DNA of 64,000 bases from Marinobacter manganoxydans MnI7-9. GTDB lineage: Bacteria; Pseudomonadota; Gammaproteobacteria; Pseudomonadales; Oleiphilaceae. The first letter of the stretch is position 1; every line of letters begins with the position of its first letter. The notes beneath the pieces were generated by a model. That model was not told the DNA's origin, did no database searches, and saw only the letters and a program-made list of their open reading frames with translations. The DNA lies in contig NZ_AGTR01000014.1 of assembly GCF_000235625.1 (NCBI RefSeq), positions 1 through 64,000 on the forward strand, read 5' to 3'. Positions 56,249 through 64,000 of the stretch are shown one piece after another. The translations under genes and the position numbers were made by a program.

Positions 56249-57632
56249 CCTGATTATTGCAATGCCGCACATAGTGAACCGGCCCGGGCCGCGCTGCAAC
56301 CCAGCGTTCCAGTTCCTGCCGCAAATCTTCAGTGCTCAGCTGCCGGAGCTTGCCGGCGGCTTTACGCTCATGCCAGGCAACCTCTGCAGCCACACGATGA
56401 AGCTGAATTTCACCAAGCGAAGCCTCGATGTTGTCGATCGGCTCTTTCCGCGCCAGGGCAACCAGGGACTGACGCCTCAGAGTATCAGCCTGTCCAGCCA
56501 GGGCCACCGCCTCGGCCGGGCCTCTGCGGGCAACGAGGTTCAGCCGGGCGGCCGCCCGTTCCAGCCACTGCAGCATTCCGCCCGGCGTGCTCACGCACCG
56601 GCTCCGGCGAGAAGCAGCAAACCGGATCGCCGACCGAGGCACCTGCACATTCCACTGCTTCTCGATGGCGGCCTGGTGGGCTGTCAGAATGGCCTGACGC
56701 TGAACCACGCTTGAAACCGGCATATCAAAGGTGTCGAGGGTGCGGCCCAGACGATGCTGCAGCGCCAGGGCGGCACTGCTTTCGCGAGGCTCTTCAGGCC
56801 CCAGCAGAAGTATTGGACCTGCCCATTGAAGTACCAGCGCTGACGCCAGCCCATCAGGAAGATCCATCAGCGCAATCAGGTCCGCTGGCGAGATATTGTC
56901 CAGTACCAGTACCGGCCAGCGTGGCCCTTCCTCTCCCGGACCGCCCTCCGATGAAAGCGCCGGAAGAACCGGAAGATCACTGGCCATGATCTCCGCTTCA
57001 CGCCTGAGATCCAACTCAACGTAATCCTGCTCCAGTACCGGAAGCAGCGATTGCAGCCAGGCGGTCTTGCCCGCTCCACGCTCGCCACGGACCCAGATCA
57101 TGGCTGACGGCGACGCCGCCAGACCGATCGCGACATCCTCAGCCAGCTCAACCCATGCGGAATCCGTCACTACCACGGGCGCTCTCTGGAAGTTATCAAT
57201 CGGCGCCGGCTCCCGCTCCCCGGACGAATCGGGCCAGCGTGGGACCAACTCAAAAACCGCCACATAGGCTTTTTCCTGCAGCCGCTCCGCGTGGCGAACC
57301 AGCGCCCCCAACAGTTGAGACCATCCGAGCCATGGCGAATCGTTGGTTTCCCGGGCCGCCGCGAACCAGTACATCAATTGGGAAGATAATTGCCCTTCGC
57401 CGCCCACTTCCGTCACGATCGGTTGTTCGCACTGAATGGTGCGGGTGAGTTCGTCCATATCCACGCCGCAGCCACGCAGAAAGCGGGCTATAGCGGGTGC
57501 GGAGTCCAGCAGGGCAAGCAGGTAATCTTCAACGGTAATCACCGAGCCACCACGGCGTTCAACACTTTCCCGGGCTCGTAATAAAGCGGTCTGGCACTGG
57601 GGATCCAGGCATCCTTGCCAATCGTCCATCAA
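56205..57632 (-). CDS. Clp_N-domain protein with a degenerate AAA ATPase
   Basis: The 475-residue protein starts with two Clp N-domain repeats (DPQCQTALLRARESVERRGG and ...SVITVEDYLLALLDSAPAIA, then SWLGWSQLLGALVRHAE), as in ClpA, ClpB and ClpV. A single ATPase core follows with a Walker A GERGAGKTAWLQSL (near 175), a weak Walker B PVLVLDNIS (DN in place of DE), an ILTAHQAAIEKQW lid segment and a C-terminal helical part rich in R and A. The second AAA domain and the pore-loop and arginine-finger motifs of true Clp unfoldases are missing or unclear. It could be a regulatory or adaptor AAA protein. It is unlike ClpV of T6SS, though an effector lies 4 kb away. Function is unknown. Confidence 0.75.
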   Translation of the reverse strand: MMDDWQGCLDPQCQTALLRARESVERRGGSVITVEDYLLALLDSAPAIARFLRGCGVDMDELTRTIQCEQPIVTEVGGEGQLSSQLMYWFAAARETNDSPWLGWSQLLGALVRHAERLQEKAYVAVFELVPRWPDSSGEREPAPIDNFQRAPVVVTDSAWVELAEDVAIGLAASPSAMIWVRGERGAGKTAWLQSLLPVLEQDYVELDLRREAEIMASDLPVLPALSSEGGPGEEGPRWPVLVLDNISPADLIALMDLPDGLASALVLQWAGPILLLGPEEPRESSAALALQHRLGRTLDTFDMPVSSVVQRQAILTAHQAAIEKQWNVQVPRSAIRFAASRRSRCVSTPGGMLQWLERAAARLNLVARRGPAEAVALAGQADTLRRQSLVALARKEPIDNIEASLGEIQLHRVAAEVAWHERKAAGKLRQLSTEDLRQELERWVAARPGPVHYVRHCNNQDGDSAGAGSGNLHS

Positions 57633-57731
57633 ACTTCTCCATGTTCTGAATGCATCGTCCTGATGCGAAAGCTATGTTTCAGGTTGTTATTGTATCACGC
57701 TCAAGCCCCTTGCGGCGCCCCGCCTGCGGGC

Positions 57732-58172
57732 TTACCATGTGCCAGTGTTTTCCATGCTGGCCCAGGGTTCCTTCGGTGGCAGCGCCTCGCCTTTCTGCAG
57801 AAGCTCAATCGAGATGTTATCCGGCGTGCGGATAAAGGCCATATGGCCGTCACGGGGCGGACGGTTAATCGTTACCCCATTGGCTTTGAGGTGCTCACAA
57901 AGGGCATAAATGTCACCCACCCGGTAGGCCAGATGGCCAAAATTACGCCCGCCGGTATACTCTTCCGGATCCCAGTTGTAAGTGAGCTCGATCATCGGCG
58001 CCCGGTCTTCACGGGCACGGGCTTCGTCTTCCGGTGCAGCCAGAAACACCAGGGTGAATCGGCCTTTGTCGCTGCTCTTGCGATTGATCTCAACCATTCC
58101 CAGCAGATCGCAAAAGAAATGGAGTGTCTCGTCCAGGTTGCTCACCCGGATCATGGTGTGAAGATATTGCAT
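57732..58172 (-). CDS. Glyoxalase I-like VOC protein
   Basis: The 146-residue protein [20 protein letters not shown] is a vicinal-oxygen-chelate fold. Metal ligands typical of lactoylglutathione lyase are present: a histidine at the start (LHTMIRV), a glutamate in [12 protein letters not shown], a histidine in NFGHLAYRV and a glutamate in [12 protein letters not shown]. It should convert the glutathione hemithioacetal of methylglyoxal to lactoylglutathione. The length (146) and tail ([14 protein letters not shown]) differ slightly from GloA. It stands alone between the Clp_N gene and a divergent DUF1853 gene. Confidence 0.88.
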   Translation of the reverse strand: MQYLHTMIRVSNLDETLHFFCDLLGMVEINRKSSDKGRFTLVFLAAPEDEARAREDRAPMIELTYNWDPEEYTGGRNFGHLAYRVGDIYALCEHLKANGVTINRPPRDGHMAFIRTPDNISIELLQKGEALPPKEPWASMENTGTW

Positions 58173-58236
58173 GAAGCCTCCTTCAGAACTGTATTGATCA
58201 TCGTGCCTTGCGGACAGTTTACGGTATTCTGGCCAT

Positions 58237-59133
58237 ATGGATGCAAAAACAACCCCCTACTCAACTCGACAACTGACCACGCCGGCGATCAGGCACCTTG
58301 CCTGGCTATGCCGGGCGCCCCAGCTGCTGCAGTCACCACTGACGTTTGAGCCGGCCAGTTATCTCCCTGACGGTATTACAGAACAACTTCAGGCCTGGGA
58401 TGAAAAGCCGGAAATAGCGCCTGCGCTGCTCAGAGAGACACCCCAGAAGCGGCTCGGCTTCTATTTCGAGCAGCTTTACCGCGTATTACTGGAAGACCTT
58501 CTGGGCTGGGATGTTCTGCTTCAAAATCGACAAATCCAGTCCCACGGCCGAACCATGGGCGAGCTGGATTTCGTGGTGCATAATCGGTCAGAAGATCGAA
58601 TCGAGCACCACGAAATTGCCATCAAATACTATCTGGGAGTTCCGGAGCAAAGCGGGAGAACTCTGTGGTATGGCCCGAATGCCAAAGACCGGCTCGATCT
58701 GAAAACAGACCGGATGCTGCGCATGCAAAGCCAGAGAACCGCGTTGCCCGAGGCCCGGGCGTTGCTGGCAGACGCTGGAATCGCAGAGCCTGTCATTCCC
58801 CGGATTTTCATGCCGGGGTACCTGTTTTACCCGGCAGGAACACAGGTGATCGCTCCTGAGTCCGTGCCAGCCAGTCACCTGCGCGGCCAGTGGCGCTATC
58901 TCTCACAGATTGAGACATCGGACCTCCCCGGCTGGGTGGTATTGAACAAACCCCACTGGATCGGCCCGTGGCGTCAAAGCGAGCCACCGGCCCCCAATGC
59001 AGTAACTGCTGCATTGAACACCATCGAGCGCTACAACATCCCGCTCCTGTTCGCGAAACTCGAGGAGGACTCCATCAGCGGCCTCTGGCAGGAAACCAAC
59101 CGCTTTTTCGTGGTGCCGGACAGCTGGCCATAG
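58237..59133 (+). CDS. DUF1853 family protein
   Basis: The 298-residue protein matches DUF1853: [20 protein letters not shown] at the start, [20 protein letters not shown], then [20 protein letters not shown] and IKYYLG, which together resemble a PD-(D/E)XK nuclease core (E..D..E.K). The tail [15 protein letters not shown] is typical. The cellular function is not established. It lies after the glyoxalase gene, and its stop is seven bases from the convergent toxin gene. Confidence 0.88.
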   Translation: MDAKTTPYSTRQLTTPAIRHLAWLCRAPQLLQSPLTFEPASYLPDGITEQLQAWDEKPEIAPALLRETPQKRLGFYFEQLYRVLLEDLLGWDVLLQNRQIQSHGRTMGELDFVVHNRSEDRIEHHEIAIKYYLGVPEQSGRTLWYGPNAKDRLDLKTDRMLRMQSQRTALPEARALLADAGIAEPVIPRIFMPGYLFYPAGTQVIAPESVPASHLRGQWRYLSQIETSDLPGWVVLNKPHWIGPWRQSEPPAPNAVTAALNTIERYNIPLLFAKLEEDSISGLWQETNRFFVVPDSWP

Positions 59134-59140
59134 CCGTCTT

Positions 59141-59725
59141 TCAGTTATCAATAAGGTCGGTTGCCCACTGAGGCAAGACCTCCTGACAGGTACGCCACTG
59201 CCCCGCCTCCCAGACCGCAATGCGCACGTAGGGTTGATCGAGACTGGAGTTATCAACGAGGTGCAGTTCGTCCGCCAGCCCGATACATTCGCGAAGATTG
59301 GCAAGGGTCCTTGGAATTCTGGACTCAACCTTGGCCTCGGGCACATGATGGCCGCCGGATCTTACCCGGGAAGCCACCCGAGCCTTGTTCAACGCAGCGA
59401 ATTCGAGGTGGAAATAAAACAGCCGAATGCGAAATCCGGCAGCCTTGGCAGCCCCGACAAAATCCACCTTCGAGGAATGAGAAAAGACAGTTTCGAAACA
59501 GAAACTCTGGCGCTCCTTAAGCAGTCGGAACCGTTCCTGTTCAGCAATCAGCGCCGCCTCATAACTGTGTTTCTCGGGCGCGTCAGGCCACACACTGCGG
59601 GCGATGTTATCGGCATTCACCAGAGGAATCTTCCGGCGGGCCAGGAACCGCTCATAGAATGTGGTCTTGCCGGCACCGTTGCCGCCAACCAGCAGCCAGA
59701 GTTCAGGCTGCGTTGTCACGGTCAC
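59141..59725 (-). CDS. Zeta-type toxin kinase
   Basis: The 194-residue P-loop protein matches the zeta toxin family. The Walker A is LWLLVGGNGAGKTTFYERFL (near 10-25), followed by VNADNIARSVWP, FCFETVFSHSSKVDFVGAAK with the catalytic FETV, and VASRVRSGGHHVPEAKVESR, whose arginine contacts phosphate. Zeta toxins phosphorylate UDP-GlcNAc and so poison cell-wall synthesis; whether this small chromosomal member does so is inferred. The upstream ParD-like gene overlaps it by 23 bp, giving a toxin-antitoxin arrangement. Confidence 0.88.
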   Translation of the reverse strand: MTVTTQPELWLLVGGNGAGKTTFYERFLARRKIPLVNADNIARSVWPDAPEKHSYEAALIAEQERFRLLKERQSFCFETVFSHSSKVDFVGAAKAAGFRIRLFYFHLEFAALNKARVASRVRSGGHHVPEAKVESRIPRTLANLRECIGLADELHLVDNSSLDQPYVRIAVWEAGQWRTCQEVLPQWATDLIDN

Positions 59726-60116
59726 TCAGTGCTTCAAAACGCCCGTTGCGAAACTGACCGACTTCCCGAGTGCCATCCGGATAAATCGCCTCCAGATAGC
59801 CGGGCTTTTCTCCAGACGCCTGATACACCGTACGACCTCTGGCAATCGAGCGCCCCAGATTACCGCTTTCCCGGGCCTGATCTACTTCAGCCCAGAGGTC
59901 ATCACTGGAAACAGACTCAGCCACCACCGGTTCAACCCGCACCTGGCGGATACCCTGCAGAATAGCAATCAGATCTTCCGCACTCACGTCCCCGGCAACG
60001 GCACGGCCTATCTCGGCCCAGTACTCAATCTGCTTGGGTGTCGAACGCCGATGAACCGCGCCCTCTGCGGCGGCGTGGCGGACCAGAGTGTCGTCGAGAC
60101 GGACAGCGGTTGTCAT
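59703..60116 (-). CDS. ParD-like antitoxin of the zeta toxin
   Basis: The 137-residue protein MTTAVRLDDTLVRHAAAEGA begins with a ribbon-helix-helix-like region (RRSTPKQIEYWAEIGRAVAG), the pattern of ParD_like antitoxins. The C-terminal half, GLNLGRSIARGRTVYQASGE and YPDGTREVGQFRNGRFEAL, should wrap the toxin. It lies first, overlapping the zeta toxin, and has AGGAGG six bases upstream. A palindrome (60166-60180) upstream could be the autoregulatory site. Pairing of this antitoxin type with zeta kinases, rather than the epsilon antitoxin, is known in proteobacteria. Confidence 0.8.
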   Translation of the reverse strand: MTTAVRLDDTLVRHAAAEGAVHRRSTPKQIEYWAEIGRAVAGDVSAEDLIAILQGIRQVRVEPVVAESVSSDDLWAEVDQARESGNLGRSIARGRTVYQASGEKPGYLEAIYPDGTREVGQFRNGRFEALSDRDNAA

Positions 60117-60165
60117 GGTGGCCTCCTGAGGTATTGCTTAACGCTTGTAACAGGCTACCACATGC

Positions 60166-60180
60166 GTTGCATTATGCAAC
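60166..60180 (-). promoter_or_regulatory. Palindrome at the toxin-antitoxin promoter
   Basis: The sequence GTTGCATTATGCAAC is a 7-bp inverted repeat with a one-base centre, 50 bp upstream of the antitoxin start. CATAAT on the minus strand within it could be the -10. This is a likely site for autorepression by the ParD-like protein. Confidence 0.55.
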
Positions 60181-60208
60181 AATTGAGGTTTTGTTCATCA
60201 ACCCGGCT

Positions 60209-61324
60209 TTAGATTGGCCACGCACCGGGCGGTCGCAGCTTCCGATACTCCTCCATCGAGATCTTGCCCAATTGCGGCGTAAGCTTGCAGGTTCGGCTTC
60301 CCCAAGGAAACCTGCTCTGGCGCTGGTGGACCTCTGTCCAGCCTTCCCCGTCCTTCCAGGATTCAAGATCCAGGTCCCGCCAATACCTCGGGTTCCGCCC
60401 GGTCTTTCTGTCATGCTCAGCTGTTACCGGGTCCAGATGACGGAAGGGCTCTAGTCGCGGTGTATCCGGCAGTGGCTGGGTCACATCCATGTAGCGTTGC
60501 AACATATCCCACAACGCCAACACTTCTGACTTTTCCGACTCAATGGTACTGAAGCCTGTTTTGTTAAAGGTTTTCTGAGTGTAACGGTGCACCAGCATCA
60601 ACCGGTAAAAGATACCGCCGTGCTGGACAACACGTTCCACATAAGCATCAAACTCCGCGAAAGGCGCCTCGAAAAAACGCCCCCGACACAGGGCAATACG
60701 AACCTGACCATCAACGCGGTTGAATTCGCTACAGCCGTCTTCAAGGGTGGAATCCAGTCTTTTGTTAATGGTGTTTTCGAAGGGTTTGAGGAGGAAGCTT
60801 ATTCCGGTGCTCATTATCCAGTTGGTTGAAGGGGGAATAATCCAGAATGAAAATAACAACCAAGCTGGTACCAACAAAAAAAGCAGCAACAAGTGAATGA
60901 ATGAGGGAAGTCCATACTCAGTCGCGGCATCAAAATCCTTATTAGAGAGGCTGATCCGCATTTCCCGGGGAACGATGATCGGCTCTTTCTGCCCCTCCGG
61001 CACGAAACACACCTCGCGGCGTTGGCGGTTAAACGGGCGGGCGTTACGTTCTTTAATTTGGAATAAGCCTGCCAGCACGGAAGGGAGAGTGTGAACAAGC
61101 CCAAAGAGCCACCTAACGTCATTTGCCAACCGAACACCGATGTCGCCCCTGCCCAAAAAGTCCAGGTATCCGTCATTCACTTCCCCCACCGCATGGCCAT
61201 GATCCACCGGCGGCAGGCCGGTTGGCAGGGGTTTGGGGGATAAAAGAGTCAGCCGGCCACTCGGGAAAGGCTCGGAACGCCCCGCGTGTAGAGGCTGTTC
61301 GAACTGAGTACTTTTTGAGTTCAT
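60209..61324 (-). CDS. DUF6708 protein (copy 2, T6SS effector neighbour)
   Basis: This 371-residue protein is a paralogue of the one at 61487-62623. Shared stretches include FPSGRLTLLSPKPLPTGLPP with VDHGHAVGEVNDGYLDF and FNRQRREVCFVPEGQKEPII. The central part has two or three membrane helices (VRWLFGLVHTLPSVLAGLFQ, LFLLVPAWLLFSFWIIPPS). The other copy keeps a more hydrophobic middle. Genes of this family commonly lie next to VasX/BTH_I2691-type effectors and may be immunity or accessory proteins; direct evidence is lacking. The start used is the ATG overlapping another small frame (ATGA); an ATG eight codons earlier is possible. Confidence 0.8.
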   Translation of the reverse strand: MNSKSTQFEQPLHAGRSEPFPSGRLTLLSPKPLPTGLPPVDHGHAVGEVNDGYLDFLGRGDIGVRLANDVRWLFGLVHTLPSVLAGLFQIKERNARPFNRQRREVCFVPEGQKEPIIVPREMRISLSNKDFDAATEYGLPSFIHLLLLFLLVPAWLLFSFWIIPPSTNWIMSTGISFLLKPFENTINKRLDSTLEDGCSEFNRVDGQVRIALCRGRFFEAPFAEFDAYVERVVQHGGIFYRLMLVHRYTQKTFNKTGFSTIESEKSEVLALWDMLQRYMDVTQPLPDTPRLEPFRHLDPVTAEHDRKTGRNPRYWRDLDLESWKDGEGWTEVHQRQSRFPWGSRTCKLTPQLGKISMEEYRKLRPPGAWPI

Positions 61325-61358
61325 GAGAGACCGTCCATCGTCTGGCATTGACTGCAGA

Positions 61359-61457
61359 CTAGGGTTTCCGATCTTCCAAGCTGATCAAGCTCGGCTTGTG
61401 ACAGCTGAATGACGCCATAAAGCCTGTGCGGTTTGCGTTTACAATGTTTGTCATCAT
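61359..61457 (-). CDS. Possible 32-codon ORF between the DUF6708 genes
   Basis: A frame beginning MMTNIVNANRTGFMASFSCH runs 32 codons and has AGGAGG just upstream of its ATG, a far better ribosome site than that of the next gene. A different frame across the same DNA is open to the next gene and its stop overlaps that start (ATGA), encoding a cysteine-rich tail (ETLVCSQCQTMDGLS). One frameshift could join them. I cannot tell which, if either, is translated. Confidence 0.3.
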   Translation of the reverse strand: MMTNIVNANRTGFMASFSCHKPSLISLEDRKP

Positions 61458-61486
61458 TTCCTCCTTGAAATGGCTTTACTACTTCA

Positions 61487-62623
61487 TCAATTGGTTGATG
61501 CCAGCGGCAGACGGTCCTCCTCGGCATACACTTCCGCAAAGACTTCATAGGGCAACCGCCCCGGACGGGCCTTTTGCTTCTCAAGAACCTTCTGGCTTAA
61601 GCGCTTGAAGGTCTCGCTGGGCTTGGCCCACTCGCTCTCAGATAACGGTTCAGACCACTCCGCCATGTCCCTGGGCAGCGTTTTTCGGGTCATGCGTTTG
61701 ATCTTCCTGACTTCCCACTCCACCAGTCGGTTGGGCAGGGTCCAAAAGGTCATCAGGTGGTACAGGTACCAGCCGGTCAGGTAGTGCACTCCCCGTTTGC
61801 CTTCCCGGTATTCCTCATGAAGACGTTTGCGGGCATTGCGGAAAACATGGACGCCCTCCCAGGGCGGATCATCCGGGCCCTGAAGTTCCAATGGATCCTG
61901 GATCTCTTTCAGGGTGTGGACTTCGTACTCCATGTAGGCCCGGATGGCCTCCCAGTTGCTGATGGCCTGGGGCAAACCGTAAGTCTGGAATTCCAAGCTG
62001 TACTTCTCGCCGGTTTGTGGGTGGAGAAAGCCTACACCGAAGCCGTACTGGCGCTGTACACCGTACTCGGTCACCCCCTGGGCCTCGGTCACCCAGGCCA
62101 CCAGTTCCTCCCAGGGTACGAAAATGGGCTCCCGGTGACCATTGGGCACGAAGCACACCTCGCGGCGCTGGCGGTTGAAGCGGGTGGGGATGACCTGGGA
62201 TTTTTTCTTGAGTTCTATTACGGACGCAACTAGCCACCAAAGCATTAAACCTCCCCCTCCCCAAAAGCCAATCCAGAAGCTGATCTCTATCACTCCCCAA
62301 AAAGCATGAATGGCATCGGGCAGACCATTGCCGAGCCAGTAAAGCATTAAAAAGGCAATCGCCGGAAAAACCATGGCCACCATAACGAATAAGCCAAAAG
62401 GGCCGCCAAGAGTCACCTGCCAGCCAAACACCGAAGGCAACCCCACCCCGAAGTCCAGATAGCGTTCGTTCACCTCACCCACTGCGTGCCCGTGGTCCGT
62501 GGGCGGCAAACCAGTGGGCAGGGGCAACGGTGACAGGTACGTCACCGTTCCGCTGGGGAACTTGTCACTTCGCCCGGCCCTGGGGGCGTTCGCTATATCC
62601 GCCTTGGGCGTTTCCTGTGTCAT
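61487..62623 (-). CDS. DUF6708 protein (copy 1, T6SS effector neighbour)
   Basis: The 378-residue protein has the DUF6708 signature near its start (PSGTVTYLSPLPLPTGLPP with TDHGHAVGEVNERYLDFGVG), two or three membrane helices (FGLFVMVAMVFPAIAFLMLY, IEISFWIGFWGGGGLMLWWL) and the FNRQRREVCFVPNGHREPIF segment. Its ATG overlaps the upstream effector stop by four bases, so it is translated with the effector. That coupling and membrane topology fit an immunity protein against a membrane-active toxin, or an accessory factor. It is followed by its diverged paralogue. Confidence 0.83.
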   Translation of the reverse strand: MTQETPKADIANAPRAGRSDKFPSGTVTYLSPLPLPTGLPPTDHGHAVGEVNERYLDFGVGLPSVFGWQVTLGGPFGLFVMVAMVFPAIAFLMLYWLGNGLPDAIHAFWGVIEISFWIGFWGGGGLMLWWLVASVIELKKKSQVIPTRFNRQRREVCFVPNGHREPIFVPWEELVAWVTEAQGVTEYGVQRQYGFGVGFLHPQTGEKYSLEFQTYGLPQAISNWEAIRAYMEYEVHTLKEIQDPLELQGPDDPPWEGVHVFRNARKRLHEEYREGKRGVHYLTGWYLYHLMTFWTLPNRLVEWEVRKIKRMTRKTLPRDMAEWSEPLSESEWAKPSETFKRLSQKVLEKQKARPGRLPYEVFAEVYAEEDRLPLASTN

Positions 62624-64000
62624 TCGAAGATATCCAGTTCCATAAAGGGATTGCGTACCTGGTACCAGAAGGTCCTGCCTTCGTTATCCTGGGGAGGTTC
62701 CTGGACAGGCGTCACCGGCCAGTCACTGTCAGGCGTTACCTTGAGCATGTACACCTCCTGGGTGTAGCGGTCCTCCGAATGGTGGGTGTCCAGCCGGACC
62801 ATCAGCGCCAGGTCACGGGTTTCGGGATACGGATCGCTCTTGCTGTGGTCCGGGGGCGAGAACGCCAGTTGCAGATGCCCGCCCCCTTCCCGGATGGCCA
62901 GGCTCGTCAGGATATCATGGGAACAGCGCACCCAGGTTTCCGGGGTGTCACGGAACCAGCCCGAGCGTTCTGGCCGGATGCGCCAGGCACTGAGCCACAC
63001 TCGCCGGGGCGCCGGCTGGTCCAGGGGCTCTATCAACCCCGCCGCCGTCAGAGCATGGCAGTTCAGCACCAGTTGGTCCTTACCGTCTTGCTCTTCCGCC
63101 GGGACCTTCTCCAGGGACAGGCTGTTGCCGAGCTGGGCGAAGGCCTGCTCGTACTCCTCCAGCGATCCGTTGTGGATCTGGCCGGGTTCCCGCGACCAGG
63201 GGGTGGTCTGCAGCCACTGATCCCGCTCGCTCAAATTGTAGCGGTTGTACAGCCAGGTGCCCCCCAGCTCGAGCATGGTAAACGCCAGCCCGGCAATGTT
63301 CAGGCGGACGAACAGGCTGGACAGACGGGTGCCTGCGGTGGCCCAGGCACCTGCCTTGTCGGCGGCTCGCCATACCTCCATCGCAGCTATTCGTGTCTGG
63401 TTTAGGCCATATAGATTTGTCGCCGTCAGCCCGCCGCTGCCCACCATGCCAAGGGTCGCCCCCAATTGCGCCTGCGCATTACCGGTCCGTACGGCTTCCA
63501 GCCAGTTGCTGGCATGCTTGTAGGTGCCGATGGCGGCGCTGATAGCACCCGCGCCGTATGCAAATATTCCCAACCCAACATGCAAGCGGCCCATCTGGAT
63601 ATGGACCGACTGCACGGCGCTGCGCTGCCAAGAGTTTGCCAGGGTCTGGGCCCTGGAGGACAGAGCGGTGTCCGCCAGGCTTTGGGCGGCCAGGAAACCG
63701 GCGCCGGATGTAGCAGACAGACTTTCGATAAGTTTGCCATAGCTCCTGGCGTCTGGTGACTGAGCTTTAACTTCGGAAACAGCGTGAAAAAAGTTCACCA
63801 ACTGCGCCGCAAACACCATCACACCCAGCCCATCCCCCAGCAGGTTCACCCGTGGCGCAGAGGTCAGGCCCTGGCGGAGGTGCCCCATCAGTGTGCCCAT
63901 CTGCTGCTGGCCCGCGGCAGGCAGCAGCAGGGAGATACCCGCCCTGCCCGTGGTTGCGGGCTCGAGCCGCAGGCCGGTATTGGTTTCCTCCACCGGGCTG
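62620..64000 (-). CDS. T6SS effector, BTH_I2691/VasX-like, C-terminal part
   Basis: Only the last 460 or so codons lie in the window; the frame is open across the right edge, where the apparent GTG start is probably an internal valine. Glycine- and alanine-rich hydrophobic stretches (LGDGLGVMVFAAQLVNFF, LGIFAYGAGAISAAIGTYKH, LGATLGMVGSGGLTATNLYG, FVRLNIAGLAFTMLELGGTW) resemble the colicin-like pore-forming region of VasX and BTH_I2691 family effectors. A soluble C-terminal domain follows to the stop. It should be delivered by a type VI secretion system and depolarise target membranes. The two DUF6708 genes downstream belong with it. No other T6SS gene is in the window. Confidence 0.8.
   Translation of the reverse strand, partial: SPVEETNTGLRLEPATTGRAGISLLLPAAGQQQMGTLMGHLRQGLTSAPRVNLLGDGLGVMVFAAQLVNFFHAVSEVKAQSPDARSYGKLIESLSATSGAGFLAAQSLADTALSSRAQTLANSWQRSAVQSVHIQMGRLHVGLGIFAYGAGAISAAIGTYKHASNWLEAVRTGNAQAQLGATLGMVGSGGLTATNLYGLNQTRIAAMEVWRAADKAGAWATAGTRLSSLFVRLNIAGLAFTMLELGGTWLYNRYNLSERDQWLQTTPWSREPGQIHNGSLEEYEQAFAQLGNSLSLEKVPAEEQDGKDQLVLNCHALTAAGLIEPLDQPAPRRVWLSAWRIRPERSGWFRDTPETWVRCSHDILTSLAIREGGGHLQLAFSPPDHSKSDPYPETRDLALMVRLDTHHSEDRYTQEVYMLKVTPDSDWPVTPVQEPPQDNEGRTFWYQVRNPFMELDIFE

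Noticed and set aside
56205-57632. ClpV of a type VI secretion system
   Set aside because: Length is about half that of ClpV and the second AAA domain is absent, so it is not the T6SS disassembly ATPase.

Overview
The window reads as chromosome of a marine, hydrocarbon-degrading gammaproteobacterium, most likely Marinobacter. Three things support this: a CYP153A alkane hydroxylase operon whose P450 closely resembles the Marinobacter CYP153A protein I know, a FadL-type porin plus large lipoprotein pair that fits the aupAB alkane-uptake operon, and a housekeeping gene order (rpsB-tsf-pyrH-frr-uppS-cdsA-dxr-rseP-bamA-skp-lpxD-fabZ-lpxA-lpxB-rnhB; map-glnD-dapC-dapD-dapE) typical of this group. 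The organism name is inference from protein memory, not from a search.

Layout. 0-3 kb: an AT-richer stretch with an OmpW porin, a doubtful ORF, and an intact IS110-family (IS1111-group) element with 15-bp inverted repeats and a long non-coding 3' end that could hold a guide (bridge/seek) RNA. 3-9 kb: a complete terminal alkane oxidation operon (ferredoxin, CYP153A, GMC alcohol dehydrogenase, ferredoxin reductase), divergent from an AraC regulator; the shared 129-bp spacer carries a 21-bp-period direct repeat that looks like the regulator's operator. 9-16.6 kb: a TetR gene and a tightly coupled set of two hotdog thioesterases, an alpha/beta hydrolase, an RND adaptor lipoprotein and an RND pump, with a perfect 24-bp palindrome in the promoter region, then two decayed genes (ABC-2 permease tail, frameshifted GbsR/MarR regulator). 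16.7-21.5 kb: aupB-aupA. 21.8-26 kb: aldo/keto reductase, dienelactone hydrolase, TetR, ChrR-like cupin and glutathione transferase.

26-32.5 kb is accessory DNA: an SOS-controlled umuD-X-umuC operon in which X is an HExxH (zincin-like) protein translationally coupled on both sides, a YqiA-type hydrolase, and an integrase/excisionase/HD-protein set with a divergent phage-like repressor and dyad operator, ending at an initiator tRNA-Met gene. 32.6-55 kb is core: envelope biogenesis (lipid A, BAM, CDP-DAG, undecaprenyl-PP, MEP pathway), translation factors, GlnD and the succinylase branch of lysine/DAP synthesis. 55-64 kb is variable: a membrane-anchored cold-shock-domain protein, a Clp-N-domain plus degenerate AAA protein of unknown role with a small partner, glyoxalase-like and DUF1853 proteins, a zeta-toxin/ParD-like toxin-antitoxin pair, and, running off the end, a VasX/BTH_I2691-like T6SS effector with two paralogous DUF6708 genes.

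The most unusual units are the umuD-zincin-umuC operon, the Clp_N/AAA pair, the thioesterase/RND operon and the effector-DUF6708 duplication. None of them is demonstrated to be a new system by sequence alone. Between the features listed, no gap over 300 bases lacks an entry; the longest gene-poor stretch is 21302-21784.
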